NCBI RefSeq assembly: GCF_011059105.1
Contig: NZ_JAALLS010000007.1
Coordinates: forward strand, 1 to 64,000
Source of the DNA: Fodinibius halophilus
GTDB taxonomy: Bacteria > Bacteroidota > Rhodothermia > Balneolales > Balneolaceae
Direction: 5' to 3'
Length of the DNA: 64,000 bases
This document shows positions 45,597-54,523 of the stretch, piece by piece. Position numbers and translations under genes: made by a program. Under the pieces are notes generated by a model that saw only the letters and a program-made list of their open reading frames with translations, was not told the origin of the DNA and made no database searches. The stretch's first letter is position 1. Every line of letters begins with the position of its first letter.

Positions 45597-46301
45597 ATGG
45601 ATTTATCAAAAGTACAAGCATTAGTAACAGGCGGTAGCTCAGGAATTGGAAAAGCGACAGCCAAAGCCATTACCGAAGCGGGAGGCGATGTTGTTATCGC
45701 AGCCCGAAATAAAGCTCGCTTAAATGAAGCGGCCGAAGAGATCGGGGCCACCCCGTTACAGTGCGACGTCGGGGACGAAGAAGCCGTGGTCGATCTCATC
45801 GAAAAAACTATTAACGTATTAGACGGCTACAATGTCCTCATTAACAATGCGGGCTATGGTACCTTTTCAAAATTGGTGGACCTCTCGGCCTCCGACTTTG
45901 CAGAACAGCTCAGAACAAACACTATTGGCGCCATGGTTGTGGGTCGCGAATCAGCAAAATATTTCATCAATCAAGACTACGGAAATATTATCAACGTCTC
46001 TTCAACAGCCGGTAAAAAGGGATTTGAAGGCGGTACCGCTTATGTAGCAAGCAAATTTGCTCTCGGCGGCATGACCGAATGCTGGCGTTCGGAACTGCGT
46101 CCCCATAATATTCGGGTGATGCAGATCAACCCCAGCGAGGTACAAACGTCGTTCCCGGAAAATGCCGGTATGGAGGAACGAGCGTTTAATGAGACCAAAC
46201 TTGTTGCTGATGATATTGCCCAAACCATCTGCAGCATGCTGTCACTGCCCGATCGTGGCTTTATCCCGGAAACCAGCGTCTGGGCAACAAATCCACAGTA
46301 G
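45597..46301 (+). CDS. Short-chain dehydrogenase/reductase
   Basis: A 234-residue SDR. The cofactor motif is VTGGSSGIGKATAKAI, the structural motif is LINNAGYG, and the active site has Ser in INVSSTAGK and Tyr-x3-Lys in AYVASKFALGG. A Ala-Ala-Arg-Asn-Lys turn after the second strand suggests NADP(H). Its 3' end is 3 bases from the Rieske gene. Substrate unknown; the FabG-like sequence does not decide. Confidence 0.9.
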   Translation: MDLSKVQALVTGGSSGIGKATAKAITEAGGDVVIAARNKARLNEAAEEIGATPLQCDVGDEEAVVDLIEKTINVLDGYNVLINNAGYGTFSKLVDLSASDFAEQLRTNTIGAMVVGRESAKYFINQDYGNIINVSSTAGKKGFEGGTAYVASKFALGGMTECWRSELRPHNIRVMQINPSEVQTSFPENAGMEERAFNETKLVADDIAQTICSMLSLPDRGFIPETSVWATNPQ

Positions 46302-46304
46302 CCT

Positions 46305-47411
46305 ATGGACACCCAAAATCTGCCGAATATCACATCCGAAAACCTCCAGCAAAAGCCGATCGAATGTGCCGAAACTATTCCATCGAGCTGGTATCATTCT
46401 GATGAGATATTGGAATTTGAAAAGGAGACCATTTTCTCGAACTGCTGGCAACTGGCTTGCCATACGTCAGAACTCCCCCAAGCCGGAGATATGCACACGC
46501 TGGAGGTGGCAGATAATCCCCTGTTACTGGTTCGGAATCAAGAGCAACAGATCAATGCCTTTTATAACGTCTGTAAACATCGGGGCGGGCCGGTGGCCGT
46601 CAAAAAGGGAACCACCTCGGTATTGCAGTGTCAATATCACGGGTGGACCTACCTGCTCGATGGCTCACTACGGGGCGTTCCCCACTTTCGTAAGGTTGAG
46701 CTCTTTGACAAAAAGGATTTTGGACTGCAACCGGTAAAGCTCGACCAATGGCAGGGACTGCAGTTCATATCCCTGGATGATGAAATTAAGCCCATAGGTC
46801 ACTTTCTTGACGGCATTGCAGATACCATTGCCCCTGTCGACTTATCAGAATTTCAGTTCGTTGAATCCCAATCCTATACCATCAACTGCAACTGGAAAGT
46901 TTATGTCGATAACTTCCTGGAAGGATACCACATTCCCATTGTCCACCCCGAACTGGCAAAACTACTCGACTATGGCGAATATAAAACCGACACTGCCGAC
47001 TGGTATTCGCTACAACACAGTCCATTTAAGAATAAAGGAGATGATAATGTATACCAGACCTCCGATGGGCAAGCCTACTACTATTTCATCTTTCCCAACA
47101 TCATGCTAAATATTCTGCCCGGTCGCCTGCAAACAAATGTCATACGTCCTATCACCCCTACCCAAACTGAAGTCATATTCAATTTCTACTACCTGGACCC
47201 GGATAATAAACAGCTTATCAAAGACGATATGGAGTACAGCCATAACATCCAGGTTGAAGATATCGAGATTTGCGAGTTGGTACAGAAGGGGCTCAAATCA
47301 AATGCCTACGATAAAGGGCGGTTTTCAGTACAGAGAGAAAAAGGAGTGTATCATTTTCAATCACTTTTAAAGCAAGAGTTCGCAAAAAGCATTCACTCCT
47401 GCTCGGGATAA
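46305..47411 (+). CDS. Rieske non-heme iron oxygenase, alpha subunit type
   Basis: A 368-residue protein. The Rieske cluster ligands are Cys90-x-His92 (VCKHRGG) and Cys109-x2-His112 (LQCQYHGWTY). The catalytic domain has the mononuclear iron motif NFLEGYHIPIVHPEL. The family includes ring-hydroxylating oxygenases and choline/carnitine monooxygenase-like enzymes; the short, single-subunit form fits the latter. No reductase gene is in view. Its last 19 bases overlap the converging DUF971 gene. Confidence 0.88.
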   Translation: MDTQNLPNITSENLQQKPIECAETIPSSWYHSDEILEFEKETIFSNCWQLACHTSELPQAGDMHTLEVADNPLLLVRNQEQQINAFYNVCKHRGGPVAVKKGTTSVLQCQYHGWTYLLDGSLRGVPHFRKVELFDKKDFGLQPVKLDQWQGLQFISLDDEIKPIGHFLDGIADTIAPVDLSEFQFVESQSYTINCNWKVYVDNFLEGYHIPIVHPELAKLLDYGEYKTDTADWYSLQHSPFKNKGDDNVYQTSDGQAYYYFIFPNIMLNILPGRLQTNVIRPITPTQTEVIFNFYYLDPDNKQLIKDDMEYSHNIQVEDIEICELVQKGLKSNAYDKGRFSVQREKGVYHFQSLLKQEFAKSIHSCSG

Positions 47412-47734
47412 CACTCTTGGCAGGGACACATATCGCGCAGCGTATCCCATTGATACATCCCGTTGTTATGCCCGTCATTCCAAAATATTTTTATCGCGTG
47501 ATTGCCAATCTGCTCAATATTTTCGATCTCAAAATGCTGGGTAGGCTCTACAAAGAACAACTCCATATCAAACGTATTCATATTGCCATGTCCTCCTCGA
47601 CACATCACGCAGGGACAATTTTTCCGCAGCCCAAACAACGAGTACTCCGAATGATGGCCGTCCGACCAATCGATCTCCAAAATCTGCTCACTATTAGAAA
47701 CTTCAATTCCTGTAGGTGTAATATCGTTATCCAT
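47393..47734 (-). CDS. DUF971 (gamma-butyrobetaine hydroxylase N-terminal-like) protein
   Basis: A 113-residue protein with IEVSNSEQILEIDWSDGHHS, the start of DUF971, and two cysteine pairs, NCPCVMCRGG and MCPCQECYP, that probably bind zinc or an iron-sulfur centre. The same fold occurs at the N-terminus of gamma-butyrobetaine hydroxylases and in iron-sulfur cluster proteins of the Mrp group. It converges with the Rieske gene and overlaps it by 19 bases. Confidence 0.88.
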   Translation of the reverse strand: MDNDITPTGIEVSNSEQILEIDWSDGHHSEYSLFGLRKNCPCVMCRGGHGNMNTFDMELFFVEPTQHFEIENIEQIGNHAIKIFWNDGHNNGMYQWDTLRDMCPCQECYPEQE

Positions 47735-47819
47735 AATCTTCTTTTGTTATATTAGGTGCAAAGGTAAAGCGATACCGCCATGGAATCCAATCATATTATT
47801 AATTTATCGATCGAACCTT

Positions 47820-48521
47820 ATGTACCTACTTATAACAGTTTTAGGGGTGGGGATTATACTTTCTTTTGTGATGGGCTACAAACGTATCATATTACTTAGC
47901 CACCTCAATAAGCACCGAGTTGTTGCCGGCTTTGTATCTGCCCTGGCGCTGTTCAGCCTCCTTTCCACAGCACAGTGGTTACAGCTCATTAGTAAACAGC
48001 TTGCTATCCAAACTACCATGCTGCTCTACTGCCTCATTGCAGGTTTCTTCCTGGGCTTTGCCACAAAGATGCTGCAATTGCGCAAACAGGCAAAAAATGA
48101 GGAATACATTCATCGATCATTCTGGACCCAAACAGCCCCCTCCCTAATTGCCCTCGCCATAATATTATTTGGCCTCTCACGCACAGGTCTGCTTTGGTTG
48201 GGCCCCTACACCGGCATTGGCATTACATCCGGCCTCTCCCTTATCGGTTTTGGTTGCTGGGGCTTTACCATTAACGTCGTTCCCGAATTTCGCCGAAAGG
48301 GCATTCTCATTTTAGATCAATATGTTCCCTGGCCAAAAGTAGTGTCTCACAGCTGGGTATCAGAACAAGTGCTATGCATCGAATATTATAACACTGCTGA
48401 TGAGCTTACCGACTTTACAACCTATATTCCCGTCGAAGACCGCTATACCATAGAACAGTTACTAACAAAAAAACTCAAAGAGCATCAGGAAGAACGCAAA
48501 AAAATGGTGACAGAGAATTAG
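47820..48521 (+). CDS. Integral membrane protein of unknown function
   Basis: A 233-residue protein with about six membrane segments in the first 160 residues (LLITVLGVGIILSFVMGY, VVAGFVSALALFSLLSTAQW, TTMLLYCLIAGFFLGFATK, SLIALAIILFGLSRTGLLW, TSGLSLIGFGCWGFTINVV) and a cytosolic C-terminal part with FRRKGILILDQYVPWPKVVSH and a charged end. The soluble end resembles DUF5673/YcxB-like PH domains only weakly. No family is claimed. Confidence 0.7.
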   Translation: MYLLITVLGVGIILSFVMGYKRIILLSHLNKHRVVAGFVSALALFSLLSTAQWLQLISKQLAIQTTMLLYCLIAGFFLGFATKMLQLRKQAKNEEYIHRSFWTQTAPSLIALAIILFGLSRTGLLWLGPYTGIGITSGLSLIGFGCWGFTINVVPEFRRKGILILDQYVPWPKVVSHSWVSEQVLCIEYYNTADELTDFTTYIPVEDRYTIEQLLTKKLKEHQEERKKMVTEN

Positions 48522-48523
48522 CA

Positions 48524-48943
48524 TCATGCTACCAACTTGCCATGTTGTACCATAATGCACTCATTCTCAACATACTTTAAGCCCGCATTCTCAGCCAATA
48601 ACTTCGCCTCCGGAGAAGAGACCGAAAGCTGGGTCCAAATGAGTGGTTTTTGCCCTGATTGCTGCGACCAATCAATAACATCCTGAACCATTTCAGCCGT
48701 ATATTCAGAATCTCTGAAAATATCCACCACATCTACAGCTTTGTCACTGGGTACCTCCTCCATCGAATCATAACACTTTTGACCCATGATCTCGTCATAG
48801 TTCGGGTTCACCGGAATAATGTCAATACCATTCTCTTTTAAATAGTTCGCAATATGATAGCTCGTCCGATATTTATTAGCCGAGCAACCAAGAATTACTA
48901 CTGTGTTTATATTCTCGAGTTCCTTCTTAATATCAAGATTCAT
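48524..48943 (-). CDS. CoA-binding-domain protein (COG1832/YccU type)
   Basis: A 139-residue single Rossmann-fold protein: VVILGCSANKYRTSYHIANY at the start, VNPNYDEIMGQKCYDSMEEV in the middle, AVDVVDIFRDSEYTAEMVQ and IWTQLSVSSPEAKLLAENAG. These are the normal motifs of the CoA-binding family that resembles succinyl-CoA synthetase alpha subunits without the catalytic part. Role unknown. Its end lies 2 bases from the converging membrane gene. Confidence 0.88.
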   Translation of the reverse strand: MNLDIKKELENINTVVILGCSANKYRTSYHIANYLKENGIDIIPVNPNYDEIMGQKCYDSMEEVPSDKAVDVVDIFRDSEYTAEMVQDVIDWSQQSGQKPLIWTQLSVSSPEAKLLAENAGLKYVENECIMVQHGKLVA

Positions 48944-49048
48944 AGCAATGCTCTTTGAGTTTTAACTATTAGATCATTTATTAATTACGGGATTTGAATG
49001 ATTTCAATTATCATTGGCAAACAAAGTAATAGTATATGAATATAATAA

Positions 49049-50143
49049 ATGGTTTCTACAACTAAACAGTTCATTCGCAGACATAAGAAATATGCTCCAC
49101 TGGTATTCTTTATCGGAGGATTTATTTGGGACAGCCTCACCTTGGGTCGTATTGACGGTTGGTACAGCAATACCATTTTAACAACCTACCTCATCAGCCT
49201 AACAGCTTGCTTGTACATCTTTAACCTGGCCGATGACAACCGTTGGGAAGGCACGTTCTTAGAATCCTACCAAGAGTATGTGCCCTTGGCAATACAGTTC
49301 TTTTTAGGGGGACTTACCAGTGCCTACGTTATTTTCTTTTTCCAAAGTGTCTCTTTCTCTAAGGCGATGGTATTCTTTTTAATCCTGGTAGTTCTTTTAC
49401 TCTCAAATGAACTACTCAAACATCGCATATCGAACAAGTACCTGCAATTTGGCGCCTATTTCTTTGTCAACTTTACGTTTTTCACCTTTTTCACTCCCGT
49501 TATTCTCGGGGCCATGAATACCTTCCTTTTTATTATTTCAGGGCTAATAAGTCTTACCTCAACCTTATTTTTTATCCGGTATATTTATAAGACAAGCCCC
49601 TCCACAAGAAAAGAAATAACAGCTTGGAAAATCACCGCACTCATTATTTGTATCTATGCTGCTATCAACGGCTGCTATTATTTCAATTTAATTCCACCGG
49701 TTCCCCTTTCTCTGCAGAACGGTATGGTAGCATATAATGTGGAAAAGGATAACGGCACATTTCTTGTTTCTTACGAACAAACTGCCTTCTATGAAGTCTT
49801 TAAAACCTACGACCGAACCTTCAATTACGCTCCCGATGATTCTGTTTTTGTCTTTACTTCTATATTTGCACCCACAAATTTAAAGAAGTCGGTGGAACAT
49901 GAATGGCGGTGGTATGCCCCCTCAAAAGAACAGTGGAATACGACCGATCGTATCACATATAACGTCTTAGGAGGCCGAGAAGGTGGTTTTAGAGGGTATA
50001 CGTATAAAAGTAATATCTGGCCCGGCAAATGGCGCGTAAACGTAACTACCGGCGAGGGAATGGTTTTAGGCAAAATTGACTTTACTATAATAACAGACTC
50101 AACCTTTGACAAGAGCCAATTGAGACAACGTAAATTCAACTAG
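49049..50143 (+). CDS. Multi-helix membrane protein with C-terminal DUF2914 domain
   Basis: A 364-residue protein with about eight membrane helices in residues 15-225 and a soluble C-terminal DUF2914 domain, marked by EHEWRWYAPSKEQW and the final NIWPGKWRVNVTTGEGMVLG. The DUF2914 part probably lies outside the inner membrane and often occurs at the C-terminus of membrane proteins of unknown role. The helices match none of the transporters I recognise. Confidence 0.75.
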   Translation: MVSTTKQFIRRHKKYAPLVFFIGGFIWDSLTLGRIDGWYSNTILTTYLISLTACLYIFNLADDNRWEGTFLESYQEYVPLAIQFFLGGLTSAYVIFFFQSVSFSKAMVFFLILVVLLLSNELLKHRISNKYLQFGAYFFVNFTFFTFFTPVILGAMNTFLFIISGLISLTSTLFFIRYIYKTSPSTRKEITAWKITALIICIYAAINGCYYFNLIPPVPLSLQNGMVAYNVEKDNGTFLVSYEQTAFYEVFKTYDRTFNYAPDDSVFVFTSIFAPTNLKKSVEHEWRWYAPSKEQWNTTDRITYNVLGGREGGFRGYTYKSNIWPGKWRVNVTTGEGMVLGKIDFTIITDSTFDKSQLRQRKFN

Positions 50144-50219
50144 TTTTCGGGTCTCAATTCTCCTGAAAAAGCGTTATATTGACAGAAATTCATGACAATC
50201 AAAAACAAACCAAAGTATT

Positions 50220-50657
50220 TTGTCTAAAGTAAAAGACGGTGACACCGTAAAAGTGCACTACACAGGAACGTTAACGGAAGAAGGAACAGTTTTCGATAGT
50301 TCCGAAGATCGCGAACCATTAGAATTCACTCTGGGAGAAGGACAATTGATTCCCGGTTTTGAACAGGCTGTTATCGGCATGGAAGTTGGCGACGATACAA
50401 CCGTAGAAATTGACTCTGAAGATGCCTACGGTCAGCGCCGTGAAGATCTGGAACTGGAAGTTTCAAAATCTGATCTTCCGGACAACATCGATCCACAAGT
50501 AGGTATGCAACTTCAAATGCAACAGCAGGAGAATGGCCAGGCTATCCCGGTTCAAATTACTGCCGTTGAAGATGAACTTGTTAAGCTTGATGCTAACCAT
50601 CCATTAGCTGGTAAAGACTTAACTTTCGAAATTGAGCTTGTTGAAAAAGTGGACTAA
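50220..50657 (+). CDS. FKBP-type peptidyl-prolyl isomerase, SlyD-like
   Basis: A 145-residue cytosolic protein starting at TTG. The FKBP core reads DTVKVHYTGTLTEEGTVFDS, PLEFTLGEGQLIPGFEQAVI, and the interrupted insert-in-flap domain runs about residues 70-120 (YGQRREDLELEVSKSDL). This is the SlyD layout: isomerase plus chaperone insert. The C-terminal metal-binding His-rich tail of E. coli SlyD is absent. Terminator at 50685. Confidence 0.92.
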   Translation: MSKVKDGDTVKVHYTGTLTEEGTVFDSSEDREPLEFTLGEGQLIPGFEQAVIGMEVGDDTTVEIDSEDAYGQRREDLELEVSKSDLPDNIDPQVGMQLQMQQQENGQAIPVQITAVEDELVKLDANHPLAGKDLTFEIELVEKVD

Positions 50658-50684
50658 TTCCACTCAAGCTTATTACTGATTTTC

Positions 50685-50720
50685 AAAGCCTGAATTCGAC
50701 TCGTTCGGATTCGGGCTTTT
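50685..50720. terminator. Bidirectional terminator between converging genes
   Basis: aaagcc (50685-50690) pairs with ggcttt (50714-50719) in a long imperfect stem that also pairs gaat/attc. T-runs on both strands; the right flank overlaps the stop codon of the methyltransferase gene at 50719. Confidence 0.75.
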
Positions 50721-51345
50721 ACTTTTTACGAACGACCGTAACCCCATCACGTACGGTAAGCATCAGCTGTTCTACCGATTTATCATCTCTGATCATCTTG
50801 CTGAGACGATCTATAGCTGTGGCTTTTTCACTCTCTCGGGCTATCACCTCTCCTCCCCACAAAACATTATCAATCACCAATAACCCACCCGCAGCTAATC
50901 GCGGTAATATCATCTCATAATAGTTGGGATAGTTAATTTTATCAGCATCCAGAAAAACAAAATCAAATGACCCGCTGATTGTGGGAATAGTATCCAGCGC
51001 CTTCCCCATCAACAACGATATCTTGTGACCATCTTTACTCTTTTCAAAAAAAGTGCGTGCAATATTTTCATAACGCTTATTGTATTCACAGGTGAACAGT
51101 TCACCATTATCGGGCAGTGCTTCGGCCATCGTCAAAGCTGAATAACCGGTAAAGGTACCGACCTCCAATACACGGCGCGCTCCAGATACCTTTATCAAAA
51201 TCGCTAACAACCGACCAACCTGCCGACCGCTGAGCATATCAGTATGTTCCAAATCTTCCTCGGAAGCGCGAATGAGTTCCTGGATTATAGGCGAATCTTC
51301 ACTCGTATGTTCAATGGCGTACCGTTCTACAGCCTGTAAATCCAT
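50719..51345 (-). CDS. O-methyltransferase (class I SAM, COMT-like)
   Basis: The ATG at 51345 starts MDLQAVERYAIEHTSEDSP, matching the family; a TTG at 51378 would add eleven residues. The 208-residue product has RRVLEVGTFTGYSALTMAEAL (SAM motif I), FDFVFLDADKINYPNYYEM (metal-binding Asp region) and LLVIDNVLWGGEV with the second metal Asp/Asn pair. This is the magnesium-dependent caffeoyl-CoA/catechol O-methyltransferase group. Acceptor unknown. Divergent from the acyltransferase gene at 51434. Confidence 0.92.
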   Translation of the reverse strand: MDLQAVERYAIEHTSEDSPIIQELIRASEEDLEHTDMLSGRQVGRLLAILIKVSGARRVLEVGTFTGYSALTMAEALPDNGELFTCEYNKRYENIARTFFEKSKDGHKISLLMGKALDTIPTISGSFDFVFLDADKINYPNYYEMILPRLAAGGLLVIDNVLWGGEVIARESEKATAIDRLSKMIRDDKSVEQLMLTVRDGVTVVRKK

Positions 51346-51433
51346 AAATACAAAAACTATCTTATTTATAACTGGCAACTCTGATTAAGCCTAAAGATAT
51401 TCAGGACAGAAATGCTCAACAAATATTTTACCA

Positions 51434-52096
51434 TTGGATTTTATACCTGCAAAAGAGTCGCCGCTTTTTATCAAAGGATTTCGACTGTACACCTGGCTAC
51501 TTTTTAAGCGCCGTTTTAAAAAGGTTTGGCTTAAGCAGGAATATCAGCCCTGTGCCAACTGTAAAACAGTCTACTATCTAAACCACCACTCTTGGTGGGA
51601 TGGACTCATCCCCTTCTTACTTAATGAATTCCGGTTCCACCAGCAGGCCCGGGCCATTATGGAAGACAAACAGATGAGGCAATACTCTTTATTCCAAAAA
51701 ATTGGAGCCTTTTCAATCAATAGAGACGACCCCAGAAAAGCGCTTCCATCCCTTCGGTATGCCGTACAATCATTTGAGCGAGAACAGGCAAGCCTCTTTA
51801 TTTATCCCGAAGGGACCATCACCCCCGCGGGTAGCTCCATGAATTTTGAAGGAGGACTCTCCTGGCTGTACAAACGGCTGGCCGAAGTAGACTTTGTTCC
51901 CGTAGGCATCCATATGCATACCATCCGCCACGATAAACCGGAGCTCCATTTACACGTCGGTCGACCGGTGAGAATAAAAGAAAATACCTCCGGTGATGAA
52001 CAAACCGACCAGTTTGAAAAAACATTGGACAACCTGCTTGAAGAGCTGCGCGCAACAGCTGGATTTGATGATTCAGAATTCGAACAGTTTGTATAA
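51434..52096 (+). CDS. PlsC-type acyltransferase (possible carotenoid glycoside acyltransferase)
   Basis: A 220-residue acyltransferase starting at TTG. The catalytic motif is His51-x4-Asp56 in NHHSWWDG; the binding motif is FIYPEGTITPAG at about residues 121-132. An N-terminal amphipathic helix (FIKGFRLYTWLLFKRRFKKV) suggests membrane contact. PlsC enzymes make phosphatidic acid, but this short form, next to a carotenoid hydratase and a GT2, recalls CruD-like enzymes that add a fatty acid to a carotenoid sugar in green sulfur bacteria. That role is inference from the neighbours. It ends 2 bases from the converging hydratase gene. Confidence 0.85.
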   Translation: MDFIPAKESPLFIKGFRLYTWLLFKRRFKKVWLKQEYQPCANCKTVYYLNHHSWWDGLIPFLLNEFRFHQQARAIMEDKQMRQYSLFQKIGAFSINRDDPRKALPSLRYAVQSFEREQASLFIYPEGTITPAGSSMNFEGGLSWLYKRLAEVDFVPVGIHMHTIRHDKPELHLHVGRPVRIKENTSGDEQTDQFEKTLDNLLEELRATAGFDDSEFEQFV

Positions 52097-52098
52097 TA

Positions 52099-53184
52099 CT
52101 ACCACGTCCACCGGTATAATCGCTTAGAACGTTGCACCCAATGCGGTTTTTCTTTTTTATATCGAATTCGCATATCCACAAAAGGCCAAAAAATACGACT
52201 ATAAATACGGTTGGGATAAATATACTCGCAAATTCCCTGCTTTTTTTCTACAATTTCCTCATCCGCCAAACGTAAAAAAGCATCACTTTGATAGCGCTGA
52301 TAAAAGGGACCATTATCCAATACCCTGCTATGCTGTACCTGCACCTCCCCTCGCTCCGACCGCAGCCCGACCTTTCGGGCAGCTTTGAGGCCAAACAGCG
52401 TCCATCCTTTATCGGCTAATGATACCTCATCAAAAGTTTCGATAACAGTACTATTGTCATCGCTAAGGAGCCACGCACAATGCCGTTCGCCTTCATGATG
52501 GTTCATTACATAGTATACCAAGGTCGCATAATCGAAATGGATACGCCCCCAATACCAATCAATAAACTCATTACACATTGGTTCGTTACCGTTATTATGA
52601 TCGTGGTATCCCCTGCCCTCAAATACAATCTGCCGCTCTTCTTCTCCCGGCTCTGATATGTTTAGATTTGCTTTACAATGAGCCCGGGGCTGAACTAAAT
52701 TCCACATATGTCCTTGTTCATCATCGGACCTCTCAGAAAATAAATCAGATTCTGAATATTGACTTTCAAACTTCACGGTACCGTCAAGCTGGTCACCGGA
52801 AGCCAACGTTTCAGCTAGCGTTATCTCATAAACAAGGGTATCCTCCTCTTGGTGAGATTCCATGTAGTGTGCCCCCATCTGAATATGAGGATGCTCTTCA
52901 CTGAAGCTGCAGTCTGCTTCATCAAATTCCGTAAAACTATAATATATCGGTTTCCCCTCCTCATAGATAGAAATACTGATAGCCGGGTAAGCCGAAGGGA
53001 GCGGTTCTTTGCTATCACCAAGGGCCCTGTTATAACGGGTCGAAAAGGGATTTCCCTCATAAAAGATAATTACAAAACCATATTTTTCATCATGTGACAG
53101 TCCGTCAAAATACCACCACTCATACCCACCCGAACGCCGGGGGGTATGTCGTGCATCTTTGTTAAAATCCGATAATACATTCAT
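52099..53184 (-). CDS. crtC: Carotenoid 1,2-hydratase-like protein (CrtC/AttH fold)
   Basis: A 361-residue protein of the CrtC/lipocalin-like hydratase family. The first motif GGYEWWYFDGLSHDEKYGFV (residues 19-38) and the later GRGYHDHNNGNEPMC (about residues 194-208) are both diagnostic; the DHNxG motif carries residues essential in CrtC. CrtC adds water across the C1,2 double bond of acyclic carotenoid ends, producing the tertiary hydroxyl that can be glycosylated. It faces the acyltransferase gene and is divergent from the glycosyltransferase gene at 53286, both expected partners. No signal peptide. Confidence 0.85.
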   Translation of the reverse strand: MNVLSDFNKDARHTPRRSGGYEWWYFDGLSHDEKYGFVIIFYEGNPFSTRYNRALGDSKEPLPSAYPAISISIYEEGKPIYYSFTEFDEADCSFSEEHPHIQMGAHYMESHQEEDTLVYEITLAETLASGDQLDGTVKFESQYSESDLFSERSDDEQGHMWNLVQPRAHCKANLNISEPGEEERQIVFEGRGYHDHNNGNEPMCNEFIDWYWGRIHFDYATLVYYVMNHHEGERHCAWLLSDDNSTVIETFDEVSLADKGWTLFGLKAARKVGLRSERGEVQVQHSRVLDNGPFYQRYQSDAFLRLADEEIVEKKQGICEYIYPNRIYSRIFWPFVDMRIRYKKEKPHWVQRSKRLYRWTW

Positions 53185-53285
53185 AAAACTTGCTCATTAA
53201 ATCAGATGAAACTATAGCTGCAACTCTTCGGGTTATAGCCTACCACACAGTTTGATCTTTTTCTCTACAATCCTACATTAAAGCA

Positions 53286-54452
53286 ATGACCATACTGTTC
53301 TACATAGCGTTGGGATACCTGCTTGTTACAACTGGTATATTATATTTAAACAGGATCGATTTTTCCGTCCTGCCTCCTGTACCTCATCACTATTTTGACC
53401 AACAAGCTCCGAAGGTAAGCATCTGTATCCCGGCTCGCAATGAAGCAAACTCTATTGAGCGATGTGTGCGTTCCGCTGTTGACCAACAATATCCCAACTT
53501 CGAGGTTTTTGTACTCGATGACAACTCCACCGACGAAACTCCTATGATTCTTGAAAGACTTGCCCATGAGTTTCCCGAAACCCTTTCCATTATATCCGGC
53601 CAGCCTAAACCTGCCAACTGGCTGGGTAAATCATGGGCCTGTCAGCAGCTTGCTGATGAAACCATCGGAGATATCATTATCTTTATTGATGCCGACACCT
53701 GGATAGAGCCCGAAGCTACAACCAAAGTGGTCCGCGCAATGGGCCGCGACGTAGTTGATTTCATCACCTTATGGCCCAAACAAAAACTTGGTACCTTCTG
53801 GGAAAAAACTGTTATCCCCCTTGTATACTGGGGACTGCTAACCCACCTTCCCAGTCGCTATGTATACCGTCATCCTAAATGGCTACCTTCTTTTTTAAAG
53901 GATAAGCTGAATCCCGTCTTTGCTGCTGCCTGCGGTCAATTTATGGCCTTTAAAAGAGATACATATCACAATATCGGGGGGCATCGGTCTGTAAAAAACG
54001 AAGTAGTTGAAGACGTAGCACTTGCGAAAGAGATAAAACGAAACGGATATTCAATGAAAATGTATCATGGTGCATATACTGTTGGCTGTCGAATGTACCA
54101 ATCGGCAGAGGAACTGTGGCAAGGGTTTCGAAAAAACTTCTTAGCAGGTTTTGGAAATAATATTTTCCTCTTTATTGGAATGGCGCTTCTGCAGTTTATA
54201 ACCTTCATACTCCCCACCATAGCGCTCCCTTTTTTACTCTTCTTTGGAACGACAAAGCTAATAGTACTGTGTTTAATTATACTCTCACTCACCGTGTTAC
54301 AGCGGTGGATCGTAGACCAATGGTTTAACTGGAATTATCTTTATGGCTTGCTCCATCCTTTAGCAGTGAGTTGGTTTCAGCTACTCGGTTTCCGGGTACT
54401 CTCAGATTACTTTGAAAATAGTTCGGCACAGTGGAAAGGGCGAGACCTATGA
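53286..54452 (+). CDS. Family 2 glycosyltransferase with C-terminal membrane helices (possible CruC-like)
   Basis: A 388-residue membrane enzyme. The GT-A core holds KVSICIPARNEANSIERCV, VFVLDDNSTDETP, the DxD-type FIDADTWIEP and NEVVEDVALAKEIKR. After the catalytic domain come two or three membrane helices from IFLFIGMALLQFITFILPTI. The closest characterised type is the family that includes CruC/CrtX-like glycosyltransferases acting on lipid acceptors; next to CrtC- and PlsC-like genes a carotenoid acceptor is plausible. Sugar and acceptor are inferred. Confidence 0.88.
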   Translation: MTILFYIALGYLLVTTGILYLNRIDFSVLPPVPHHYFDQQAPKVSICIPARNEANSIERCVRSAVDQQYPNFEVFVLDDNSTDETPMILERLAHEFPETLSIISGQPKPANWLGKSWACQQLADETIGDIIIFIDADTWIEPEATTKVVRAMGRDVVDFITLWPKQKLGTFWEKTVIPLVYWGLLTHLPSRYVYRHPKWLPSFLKDKLNPVFAAACGQFMAFKRDTYHNIGGHRSVKNEVVEDVALAKEIKRNGYSMKMYHGAYTVGCRMYQSAEELWQGFRKNFLAGFGNNIFLFIGMALLQFITFILPTIALPFLLFFGTTKLIVLCLIILSLTVLQRWIVDQWFNWNYLYGLLHPLAVSWFQLLGFRVLSDYFENSSAQWKGRDL

Positions 54453-54523
54453 CCGTCTGACCCAATAAAATTGACACAAGTTCCTGTTTATTTTTACCGT
54501 CAAAGTATCCATATTGAAGGCAG

